A stretch of DNA of 18,404 nt, taken from contig JALGZR010000104.1 of NCBI GenBank assembly GCA_025774805.1, positions 1 to 18,404 of the forward strand. Direction: 5' to 3'. The stretch's first letter is position 1; each line of letters opens with the position of its first letter. This document shows positions 1 through 7,206 of the stretch, in pieces. The translations under genes were made by a program, and so were the position numbers. This DNA comes from a bacterium. Lineage in GTDB: Bacteria > ARS69. The notes beneath the pieces were generated by a model, which was not told the origin of the DNA, ran no database searches, and worked only from the letters and a program-made list of their open reading frames with translations.

Positions 1-1
1 C

Positions 2-175
2 TGGGGGATCAACGCCTGCGCGACGGTGTAGATCTCGGTGGTCGCGGTATCGTTAAAAATGACCCTCGGATTCAACCGGGCCATGCAGATCGGGGCGGTC
101 GTCTACCTCGTCGGATGGCTGATCTTCCTGTTCAGCCAGGGACGGCGGAGCGGAGAGGCACCGCCCTCGGCGTGA
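2..175 (+). pseudogene. C-terminal remnant of a small membrane protein (Yip1-like tail?), interrupted by TAG
   Basis: Frame 2 reads WGINACATV, then TAG at 29-31, then about 47 residues with a strong hydrophobic segment (IGAVVYLVGWLIFLF) and a short charged tail ending at TGA 173-175. The last 38 codons can start at ATG 59, but I see no convincing Shine-Dalgarno there. The pattern of two hydrophobic helices joined by a basic turn (KMTLGFNRA) resembles the last two helices of Yip1-type membrane proteins, and the TAG falls where a Trp (TGG) would be natural. The gene begins outside the window, so it could be a real gene broken by one transition, a sequencing error, or chance. The family assignment is a weak guess. 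Confidence 0.3.
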
Positions 176-190
176 GCTTCCACTTCAGGT

Positions 191-460
191 GTGAAGCTTC
201 ACCACGGAACCACTCGATCGGCAAGAGAGTCTCGGCAAGACGGTTCCTGTCTCTGGATCTACACGTGGGTGAACGGAAACGAGGAGGCCCAGATCCGCCT
301 CCGCGGCAAGACCCTCGGAACGGGGCGGGTGGACTGGCAGATGCGCGTGTCGAGCACGGTCGAGGGATGGGACCGGGAGCTCTGGTTCAGGGGCGAGACG
401 TGGTACGAGGGAGACGGCGGATCCTGGGTGTTCCGAACCCTCGCGATCGGAAGAGCCACC
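191..460 (+). pseudogene. Probable decayed coding fragment, unknown function
   Basis: Frame 2 from ATG 191 contains a stretch that reads like real protein: WIYTWVNGNEEAQIRLRG, then a Trp/Arg/Glu-rich section (VDWQMRV, RELWFRGETW, GGSWVFR). It has the alternating polar/aromatic look of a small secreted beta-rich protein. No stop occurs in this frame until about 1189, deep inside ileS, so the frame cannot be intact as it stands. A strong hairpin at 463-486 suggests that the original transcript ended near 460. There is no clear ribosome binding site at 191 and no family that I recognise. It may be a gene that lost its stop and start context, or a fragment from an assembly error. Confidence 0.28.
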
Positions 461-462
461 GG

Positions 463-486
463 CCGCCCGGGAGAGATCCCGGGCGG
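463..486 (+). terminator. Perfect 10-bp GC hairpin with GAGA tetraloop
   Basis: Arms CCGCCCGGGA (463-472) and TCCCGGGCGG (477-486) pair perfectly around a GNRA-type GAGA loop (473-476). The sequence after it is TCTCCTCCTC, pyrimidine-rich but not a clean T run. It lies between the decayed fragment and ileS. The likely role is transcription termination or transcript-end stabilisation for the upstream unit. As a classical Rho-independent terminator it is imperfect because the U tract is weak. Confidence 0.5.
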
Positions 487-554
487 TCTCCTCCTCGGAG
501 GCCGGCCCGGATCGGGCGTCGACCCTTGCCCCGTCCCTGTCTCGGGCGTCGGCC

Positions 555-570
555 CCCGGGATCTCCCGGG
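555..570 (+). terminator. Short CCCGGG/CCCGGG hairpin followed by TTT
   Basis: Arms CCCGGG at 555-560 and 565-570 flank an ATCT loop and are followed by TTTCCCC. It sits between the stronger hairpin at 463-486 and the putative ileS promoter. It could be a second, weaker stop signal insulating ileS. CCCGGG is self-complementary and such sites are common in GC-rich DNA, so chance is possible. Confidence 0.2.
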
Positions 571-599
571 TTTCCCCATCGCCCTCCGCCTGCTATCGT
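571..599 (+). promoter_or_regulatory. Candidate ileS promoter with extended -10
   Basis: TTTCCC at 571-576 and TATCGT at 594-599 are separated by 17 nt, and the -10 is preceded by TGC, giving an extended -10 (TGCTATCGT). The -35 match is poor (3 of 6). It would give a leader of roughly 75-80 nt before the ileS start. I looked for the conserved T-box sequence often found upstream of Gram-positive ileS genes and did not see it. Confidence 0.3.
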
Positions 600-683
600 C
601 TCGGACTCGCGGCCCCGACCGTCAGAACGGCCGCGGCCGCGGAGAGGACCCGAACGCCCCGCGGAGCCTCGCCGAGGAGAGCC

Positions 684-3600
684 ATGCCGTTCCGCAAGAT
701 CGAGCCGAAGACCGACTTTCCCGCCCTCGAGCGGGAGATCCTCGGGTTTTGGGACGAGTCGAAGGCGTTCGAGGAGCTTCGCGCGATCAACGCCGGCAAG
801 CCTCGCTGGTCGTTCCTGGACGGACCGATCACCGCCAACAATCCCATGGGCGTGCACCACGCGTGGGGGCGCACCTACAAGGACGTCTACCAGCGCTACC
901 ACGCGGCGATCGGGCGGGAGCTCCGCTACCAGAACGGTTTCGACTGCCAGGGTCTCTGGGTCGAGGTCGAGGTCGAGAAGGAGCACCGCTTCACGTCCAA
1001 GCGGGACATCGAGGCGTTCGGCGTCGACCGGTTCGTGGAGGAGTGCAAGGCCCGGGCGAGGAAGTTCGCGGCGGTCCAGACGGAGCAGTCCAAGCGCCTC
1101 GGTTACTGGATGGACTGGGACGACTCCTACTACACGTTCTCCGACGACAACAACTACGGCATCTGGGCGTTCCTGCGGAAGTGCCATGAGAAGGGGCTGA
1201 TCTACAAGGGCTCCGACGTCATGCCCTGGTGCCCCCGGTGCGGGACCGGGATCAGTCAGATGGAGATGACCGAGGGATATCGCGAGGTCGGCCACCCCTC
1301 GATCTTCGTCACGTTCCCGCTCCGTGACCGACCCGGGCAGAGCCTGCTCGTCTGGACCACGACGCCCTGGACGCTGACCTCCAACGTGGCGGCCGCCGTC
1401 CATCCGGACACGACGTATGTCCGGGTCCGGGTCGGGGACGAGTCCTGCTGGGTGGGCAAGGCCCAGTTCGAGAGCCCGAGATCGCATCCGATCGCGGAGC
1501 GTCGCCCCGATCTGCCGGAACTCATGGCGATCTCCGCGCTCTTCCGGAACCGGGGTCCCTGGACGATCGAGGAGGAAGCTCCCGGATCGACGCTGGTCGG
1601 CCTCGCCTACGACGGTCCGTTCGACCACCTCGAGGGAGCGAGCGAGGCTCCCGGAGCGCACCGCGTCATCGCCTGGGACCTGGTCAGCGAGTCGGAGGGA
1701 ACCGGCATCGTGCACATCGCGCCCGGCTGCGGGAGCGAGGACTACGAGCTCGGCCGGGAGCACGACCTCCCCCGGATCGCTCCCCTGCTCGAGGACGGAA
1801 GATTCGGTCCCGGTTTCGACGCGCTCACCGGCAAGCGGTTCGACGAGGTGCCCGACGATGTGATCGAGGATCTGAAGCGTCGGGGACGTCTGTTCGCGCG
1901 GGAGACCTACCACCATCGCTACCCGCACTGCTGGCGTTGCCGGGCGGAGCTCGTCTACCGGCTCGTCGACGAGTGGTTCATCGACATGAGCTGGCGCGAG
2001 GAGATCATGGACTCCACCCGCTCCGCCCGCTGGATTCCGGAGTGGGGGATGGAGCGCGAGCTCGACTGGCTGCGCAACATGGGCGACTGGATGATCTCGA
2101 AGAAGCGCTACTGGGGTCTCGCGCTTCCCATCTGGGAGTGCGGGGATTGCGGCCGGTTCGAGGTCATCGGCGGCCGGGAGGATCTCGAGGCCCGGGCCGT
2201 GCGGGGCTGGGAGGAGTTCGACGGCCACTCTCCCCACCGCCCGTGGATCGACACGGTGAAGATCCGCTGCGAGGGGTGCGGGAACGAGGAGGTCTCCCGC
2301 ATCGCCGACGTCGGGAACCCCTGGCTCGACGCCAGCATCGTCTCGCTCACCACGATGGGGTACTTCTCCGACCGCGAGTACTGGGAGAAGTGGTTTCCCG
2401 CCGACTTCGTGGTGGAGGCGCTGGCCGGACAGTTCCGGAACTGGTTCTACGCGCTCCTGGCCGTCAGCACGATGATGGTCGGCAGGTCCCCGTTCAAGGT
2501 GCTCAAGGGACACGGCCTCGTCGTGGACGACGAGGGCAAGCCGATGCACAAGTCCACCGGCAACGCCATCGCGTTCGACGAGGCGGCCGAGGACATCGGG
2601 GTTGACGTGATGCGCTGGCTGTTCGCGTCGACTCCCCCCGAGCGCAATCTGCTGTTCGGCCCCGTGCACAGCGACGAGGTACGCCGCGAGGTCATCCTCC
2701 CCTGGTGGAACGTATATGCGTTCTTCTGCAATCTCGCCCGCGTCGACGGGTTCGATCCCCGACGGCACACGGCCGAGGAGAGTGAGCGATCCCTCCTCGA
2801 CCGGTGGGTCCTCTCCGAGCTCCACCGCGTCGTCGGGGGCGCGCACGAGGCCTATTCGGAGTTCGACGTGGCCCGCCTCTGTGTCCGGGCCCACCGGTTC
2901 ATCGAGAAGCTCAGCACCTGGTACGTGCGTCGATCGCGGCGACGCTTCTACGGAGAGGAGTGGACCGCCGACAAGAGGGCGGCGTACTCGACGCTTTACG
3001 AGGTTCTCACGACCTTCAACCGGGTCGTGGCCCCGATCCTGCCGTTCATGTCCGAGAGCATGTACCAGAACCTCGTGGCCGAGCAGGTTCCCGATTCGCC
3101 GCGGAGCGTGCACCATGTTCCGTTCCCGGCCGCGCGACCGGTGGTCGTCGACGACGCGCTCGGGGCCAGGGTCGACGCGCTGATCCGCATCGTCTCGCTG
3201 GGCCGCGCGGCCCGCAAGGAGTCGCGGCTCAAGGTCCGCCAGCCGCTGGCGGAGCTGATCGTCGTGACCCGGGACCCGACGGAGAGGGAGGCGATCGAGG
3301 TCTTCCGGGAGCACGTCCTCGAGGAGCTCAACGTGCTTCGGGTCACGCTGCGGGACTCGGGGAAGGGGCTCGTCACGCACGAGGTCGCGGCCGACATGAA
3401 GAGCCTGGGGCCGAAGCTCGGTCGTGCCGCGCCCGCCGCCAAGGAGTCGATCGCCGGACTCGACGCGGGGAAGGTGAGCGCCGCCTTCGACTCGGGCGAA
3501 CGGGTCTCGATCCTCGTCGAGGAGGCCGAGATCGAGCTCGAGTCGACGGACGTCCGGATCGCCAAGCGTTACGCCGAAGGCTGGGCCGGCGCGGACGGGG

Positions 3601-3911
3601 GAGCCACCGTCGTCCTCGTGGACACCCGGATCACACCCGAGCTCCGGCGCGCGGGACTCGCCCGCGAGATCATCCGCCACGTCCAGAACCTGCGACGGGA
3701 GGCGGCCCTCGATCTCGGCGATCGGATCCGGATCGCCGTCGTCACCGACTCCCCCGACATCCGCGAGGTGGTCGGCGAGCACGGCGACGCGATTCGCCGG
3801 GAGATCCTGGCCGAGGAGATCCTCTGGTCCCCTCTGCCGGGGGAGCCCGTCCGCCGGGCCGTCGACATCGGGGAGAGCCGCCTCGACCTGGAGCTGATCA
3901 AGGTCGGGTGA
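684..3911 (+). CDS. ileS: Isoleucine--tRNA ligase, type-2-like with GXHH signature
   Basis: This cytoplasmic class I synthetase charges tRNA-Ile with isoleucine and proofreads valine. The start ATG follows GAGGAG at a good distance. The protein has 1075 residues, longer than the roughly 940 of E. coli-type IleRS. The first signature motif is altered: residues 56-59 read GVHH rather than HxGH, within PMGVHHAWGR. The second signature is KPMHKSTGN at 619-627 in place of KMSKS. The CP1 editing domain shows the Thr-rich WTTTPW at 224-229 and GCGSED with the editing Asp at 353. Cys pairs at 183/186, 416/419, 486/489 and 529/532 suggest zinc knuckles. The anticodon-binding domain begins after about residue 690. 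No C-terminal Cys cluster is visible, as expected for type 2 enzymes. It stands alone, with a 354-nt gap downstream. Confidence 0.97.
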   Translation: MPFRKIEPKTDFPALEREILGFWDESKAFEELRAINAGKPRWSFLDGPITANNPMGVHHAWGRTYKDVYQRYHAAIGRELRYQNGFDCQGLWVEVEVEKEHRFTSKRDIEAFGVDRFVEECKARARKFAAVQTEQSKRLGYWMDWDDSYYTFSDDNNYGIWAFLRKCHEKGLIYKGSDVMPWCPRCGTGISQMEMTEGYREVGHPSIFVTFPLRDRPGQSLLVWTTTPWTLTSNVAAAVHPDTTYVRVRVGDESCWVGKAQFESPRSHPIAERRPDLPELMAISALFRNRGPWTIEEEAPGSTLVGLAYDGPFDHLEGASEAPGAHRVIAWDLVSESEGTGIVHIAPGCGSEDYELGREHDLPRIAPLLEDGRFGPGFDALTGKRFDEVPDDVIEDLKRRGRLFARETYHHRYPHCWRCRAELVYRLVDEWFIDMSWREEIMDSTRSARWIPEWGMERELDWLRNMGDWMISKKRYWGLALPIWECGDCGRFEVIGGREDLEARAVRGWEEFDGHSPHRPWIDTVKIRCEGCGNEEVSRIADVGNPWLDASIVSLTTMGYFSDREYWEKWFPADFVVEALAGQFRNWFYALLAVSTMMVGRSPFKVLKGHGLVVDDEGKPMHKSTGNAIAFDEAAEDIGVDVMRWLFASTPPERNLLFGPVHSDEVRREVILPWWNVYAFFCNLARVDGFDPRRHTAEESERSLLDRWVLSELHRVVGGAHEAYSEFDVARLCVRAHRFIEKLSTWYVRRSRRRFYGEEWTADKRAAYSTLYEVLTTFNRVVAPILPFMSESMYQNLVAEQVPDSPRSVHHVPFPAARPVVVDDALGARVDALIRIVSLGRAARKESRLKVRQPLAELIVVTRDPTEREAIEVFREHVLEELNVLRVTLRDSGKGLVTHEVAADMKSLGPKLGRAAPAAKESIAGLDAGKVSAAFDSGERVSILVEEAEIELESTDVRIAKRYAEGWAGADGGATVVLVDTRITPELRRAGLAREIIRHVQNLRREAALDLGDRIRIAVVTDSPDIREVVGEHGDAIRREILAEEILWSPLPGEPVRRAVDIGESRLDLELIKVG

Positions 3912-4116
3912 GGTCGGCTGTACATCTCATTATCTTCAGCGGCACCGGCGTCACTCCCCGGGGAGAATTGAAATCCCCCTTCATCACAGAGGGCGAAGGC
4001 AGCGGACGAGGACACCATGCGGCAATGAACCCTCGATTCCATTCTTCACTGAAACGGCGCCAGAGGGGCTGACGTCCGACATACGACCCTCCGATTGTGT
4101 ATCATCGCAATTCCGC

Positions 4117-4146
4117 TTGGAGCACCGGCCCTCGTGCCGCTAAACT
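4117..4146 (+). promoter_or_regulatory. Candidate promoter of kinase 1
   Basis: TTGGAG (4117-4122) and TAAACT (4141-4146) are separated by 18 nt, each matching the sigma-70 consensus at 4 of 6 positions. The predicted transcript would carry a leader of about 110 nt that includes the purine tract at 4164-4196. Both boxes are modest matches. Confidence 0.3.
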
Positions 4147-4254
4147 CACGCCAGGCCCTCTCCGGGGAAGGGAAGGAAAGGAAGGGAAAAGGGGGACGAA
4201 GGCAAAGGGGATTTCGCGAAGGGGTGAGCGCTCTTCCGGACCGAGTCCTCGATC

Positions 4255-4260
4255 AGGAGG
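4255..4260 (+). promoter_or_regulatory. Shine-Dalgarno AGGAGG that fixes the kinase 1 start
   Basis: A perfect AGGAGG lies 5 nt before ATG 4266. The reading frame is open further upstream to a TTG at 4095, but that extension encodes low-complexity Lys/Arg/Gly sequence from the purine tract and has no ribosome binding site, so 4266 is preferred. Confidence 0.8.
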
Positions 4261-4265
4261 CGGTC

Positions 4266-7121
4266 ATGGCATCGATGCGACCCCGGCAGCCCGTGTGGTC
4301 CCCGGCCCCGGGGAACGGCGGAGGATCGGACGCCCCCCCCGATCCACCTCTCGAACCGGAGGACGAGACCCTCACCCGGGAGGTAGAGAGTAAGGTCCGA
4401 TCCCCCGGGCCGGACCGCCGGGGATCGCCCGAGCGTGTCGGCCAGTACCACATCAAGCGCGTGATCGCCTCGGGAGGGATGGGCGTCGTCTACGAGGCGC
4501 TCCAAGAGAAGCCCCGCCGTTCCGTCGCGCTCAAGCTGATGAAGCCCGGCATCGTTTCTTCCACGGCGCAGCGGCGATTCGAGTTCGAAGCGCAGCTCCT
4601 CGCGCGTCTCCACCACCCCGGCATCGCGCAGATCTACGAGGCGGGTACCCATCTCGAGGGGGACACGTCGACGCCTTACTTCGCCATGGAGTACATTCCG
4701 GGCGCCCTTCCGATCACGGAATACGCCACGCGCAAGAAGCTCGGTGTCCGCGAGCGCCTCGACCTCTTCCGGCAGGCGTGCGATGCGGTGCACCACGGGC
4801 ATCAGAAGGGAATCATTCACCGCGATCTCAAGCCGGACAATGTGCTCATGGATTCGCGGGGACGCGTGAAGATCATCGACTTCGGGGTCGCGCGGTCCAC
4901 CGACTCCGACATGGCGTTCACTACGATGCAGACCTCGGTGGGGCAGCTCCTCGGAACGCTTCAGTACATGAGCCCGGAGCAGATCCATGGGGATCCGAGC
5001 GACATCGATACTCGCAGCGACGTCTACTCGCTCGGGATCATCCTCTACGAGCTCCTGTGCAACGCCCTTCCCTACGACGTGAGAAGGTCCTCGATGCTCG
5101 AGGCGACTCGCGTCGTTCAGGAGGACCCGCCCCGGCGGCCGAGCACGGTCGATCGGCGGCTGAAGGGCGACGCGGAGACGATTGTCCTCAAGGCGCTCGA
5201 GAAGGATCGCGATCGCCGGTATCAGTCAGCCTACGGGTTGAGCCAGGACATCGGACGGTTCCTAATGGGAGAGCCCATCGTCGCGCACGCCCCGAGCCTG
5301 TTCTACCAGGTCAGGATCTTCGCTCGGCGGCACAAGCCGCTCCTGGCCGGGGTGCTCGGCATCTTCGTCTCGCTGGCCGCCGGAATCGTGGTCTCCACGA
5401 CCCTTTACTTTCGCGCGGAGTCCGCCCGCAAGGCGGCCGACGTCGAACGGGATCGAGCCTTGGAGGCCGAGGAGAGGACGCGGGTGATCAACGATTTCCT
5501 GCTGAGCGACCTGCTCGGGGCGGCCGATCCGGAGGAGGCTCAGGGTCGCGAGATCACCGTGAACGAGGTGGTTCGATCCGCGGCACGCGAGGTCGGCACT
5601 TCGTTCTCCGACCGGCCCGGTCTCGAAGTCCCGATTCGGATCACCCTGGGCGAGCTCTTCCTCCAGCTCGGACAGTACGCCGAGGCGCAGGAGCAGATCG
5701 AGGCGTCGGCGAACCTCTCGTTGGAGAAGTTGGGAGACGAGGACGTGCGCACTCTCGAAGCGGTACGAGCTCGGGCCGGTCTCTTTGCGGAGACCGGCGA
5801 TGACGAGAACGCCATTCCGATCTATCGGGACGTCCTCGAGAAGCAGCGTCGGATCCTCGGCGATCGTGCCCCCTCGACATTAAAGACGATTCACGACTTG
5901 GGAATCACGCTCATGCAGTCGGGCGCGCTGGAGGAGGCCGAACCCATTCTCCGAGAAGGCCTGGAGGGGCGACGCGAGGTCCTCGGGGAAGGCCACGAGG
6001 ACACCATCGAATCCATGCTGGGGCATGCCGACGTGATCAGCTACCTGTGGGGTCAGTCCCTGGACGAGGCCTTCGCGGAGAGCGCGGTGAGGGAGTACGA
6101 GGAAACGCTCGCCGCTTGCGACCGGTACCTCGGGGGGCGGCACCCGGTCACCCTCGTCTGCCTGAACAACTTCGCCAGCACTCTGTGGAAGATGGGGAGA
6201 CCCGAGGAGGCCGCACCGATGTTCCGCCGCGGCATCGAAGTGGAACGGGTCGTGCATGGAGACGACCATCCCTACACCCTCATTGCGCTCCATAATCTCG
6301 CCCTCCTGCTTCTGAGGCTGGGGGAGACGGAGGAACCCGCGGACCTCTTCCGCGAATCCGTTGCCGGTTGGCGTCGACGTCCCCCCGACCGCCGGCGTTT
6401 TCTCACGACGAACGGCTACGCGGAGTACCTGATTACGCAGGGAAAGGCGGCGGAGGCGGAGTCCCTCTTGGCTGAAGAGCTCGTCGTGGCGGATGAATTC
6501 CTCGGACTGGACGACTCCGGCACCCTGAGGATCGCGGTGAACCTCGGGTGGGCCCTTCGTTCGCAGGGGCGCCTCGCCGACGCTGAGCCCTACTACCGGC
6601 GAACGTTGGAGGGTAGGGAGAGATCGCTCGGTCCCGATCACCAGTACACCCTCCGGGTGATGGCCCAGCTCGGGAATCTGATCAGCCAGCGGGGCCGACA
6701 CGAGGAGGGGGAGCGGCTGGCGCGCGAGTCTCTCGACCGGGCGCGAGGCGCGCTTCCGGCGGGACACTCCCAGCTCGCCTCGATTCTCGAATACCTCGCA
6801 CAGATTCTGCTGGACACGGACCGACCCGCCGACGCCGAGCCGCACCTCGACGAAGCGCTCGCCATTCGAAAGGAGAAGGGCTCGCCGGTGCAGATCGCGG
6901 AGTGCGAGAGCCTCCTGGGCGCGTGCTTCACCCGACTGGAGCGCTTCGCAAAGGCCGAAGAGCTGCTCGTCCGGGCTTACCGGGTCATTCATAAAGACCG
7001 GGGAGAAGGGTACTTCACCCGGAGGCTCGTCCGGCAGCGAATCACCGACCTCTGCGAACAGATGGGAGAGCCCGAGCGCGAGCGGGAGCTTCTCGCTCGG
7101 ATCGAGGTCGCAGGATCCTAG
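4266..7121 (+). CDS. Membrane Ser/Thr protein kinase with C-terminal TPR array
   Basis: This 951-residue PknB/Hanks-type kinase should phosphorylate Ser/Thr on unknown partners. About 60 Pro-rich, probably disordered residues precede the catalytic domain. The glycine loop is GGMG at 70-73, the ATP-binding Lys is K90, the catalytic loop is HRDLKPDN with D187, the DFG motif is at 205-207, and GTLQYMSPEQ closes the activation segment. All catalytic residues are present, so it should be active. One membrane helix follows at about 358-382, then a juxtamembrane coiled segment. From about residue 440 to the end there is an array of 42-residue TPRs of the kinesin-light-chain type (for example LGEGHEDTI, HPVTLVCLNNFA, HPYTLIALHNLA). 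Topology predicts kinase inside and TPRs outside, suggesting a receptor or scaffold. The gene converges on the DUF2723 gene. The partner is unknown. Confidence 0.93.
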   Translation: MASMRPRQPVWSPAPGNGGGSDAPPDPPLEPEDETLTREVESKVRSPGPDRRGSPERVGQYHIKRVIASGGMGVVYEALQEKPRRSVALKLMKPGIVSSTAQRRFEFEAQLLARLHHPGIAQIYEAGTHLEGDTSTPYFAMEYIPGALPITEYATRKKLGVRERLDLFRQACDAVHHGHQKGIIHRDLKPDNVLMDSRGRVKIIDFGVARSTDSDMAFTTMQTSVGQLLGTLQYMSPEQIHGDPSDIDTRSDVYSLGIILYELLCNALPYDVRRSSMLEATRVVQEDPPRRPSTVDRRLKGDAETIVLKALEKDRDRRYQSAYGLSQDIGRFLMGEPIVAHAPSLFYQVRIFARRHKPLLAGVLGIFVSLAAGIVVSTTLYFRAESARKAADVERDRALEAEERTRVINDFLLSDLLGAADPEEAQGREITVNEVVRSAAREVGTSFSDRPGLEVPIRITLGELFLQLGQYAEAQEQIEASANLSLEKLGDEDVRTLEAVRARAGLFAETGDDENAIPIYRDVLEKQRRILGDRAPSTLKTIHDLGITLMQSGALEEAEPILREGLEGRREVLGEGHEDTIESMLGHADVISYLWGQSLDEAFAESAVREYEETLAACDRYLGGRHPVTLVCLNNFASTLWKMGRPEEAAPMFRRGIEVERVVHGDDHPYTLIALHNLALLLLRLGETEEPADLFRESVAGWRRRPPDRRRFLTTNGYAEYLITQGKAAEAESLLAEELVVADEFLGLDDSGTLRIAVNLGWALRSQGRLADAEPYYRRTLEGRERSLGPDHQYTLRVMAQLGNLISQRGRHEEGERLARESLDRARGALPAGHSQLASILEYLAQILLDTDRPADAEPHLDEALAIRKEKGSPVQIAECESLLGACFTRLERFAKAEELLVRAYRVIHKDRGEGYFTRRLVRQRITDLCEQMGEPERERELLARIEVAGS

Positions 7122-7128
7122 CCCGCAT

Positions 7129-7142
7129 CTCTCACCAGGCTC
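7129..7142 (+). repeat. Left copy of a 14-bp inverted repeat flanking the DUF2723 gene
   Basis: CTCTCACCAGGCTC occurs here, and its exact reverse complement occurs at 9439-9452. The two copies lie in the gaps on either side of the 7207-9423 gene. A match of this length somewhere in 18 kb is not statistically rare, so the interest is only in the placement. Confidence 0.4.
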
Positions 7143-7206
7143 TGCTCCGGCAGCGGCAAAGCCGCGCCTGACTTCGCCGTCGCGGCACTCCTCGGGAACC
7201 TCGACT

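Larger units (their letters stand above)
3912..4265 (+). other. 354-nt intergenic region, ileS to kinase 1
   Basis: I see no credible gene here. It contains a 12-bp palindrome CTCCCCGGGGAG near 3954-3965, a possible promoter at 4117-4146, a 33-nt pure purine tract at 4164-4196 and the ribosome binding site of the kinase gene. No clear Rho-independent terminator follows ileS. A very short open frame (about 15 codons from ATG 4025) has no coding signal worth calling. Confidence 0.6.

Noticed and set aside
601-683. T-box leader for ileS
   Set aside because: The conserved T-box sequence and a following terminator were looked for and not found.
2748-2760. GGGTTCGATCCCC, like a tRNA T-arm
   Set aside because: It lies inside ileS, encoding DGFDP, and no acceptor, D or anticodon arm can be built around it.
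387-3782. Long open frame of 1131 codons on the minus strand
   Set aside because: It is antisense to ileS, whose motifs are unmistakable. It reads as Arg/Pro/Asp/Gly-rich sequence with no recognisable domain, a usual effect of high GC at third codon positions.
4095-4265. TTG 4095 as the kinase 1 start, adding 57 residues
   Set aside because: The extension has no ribosome binding site and encodes the purine tract, whereas ATG 4266 follows a perfect AGGAGG.
7153-7165. GCGGC-AAA-GCCGC hairpin as a bidirectional terminator between convergent genes
   Set aside because: The stem is only 5 bp, with a 3-nt loop and no T run on either strand, too weak to call.
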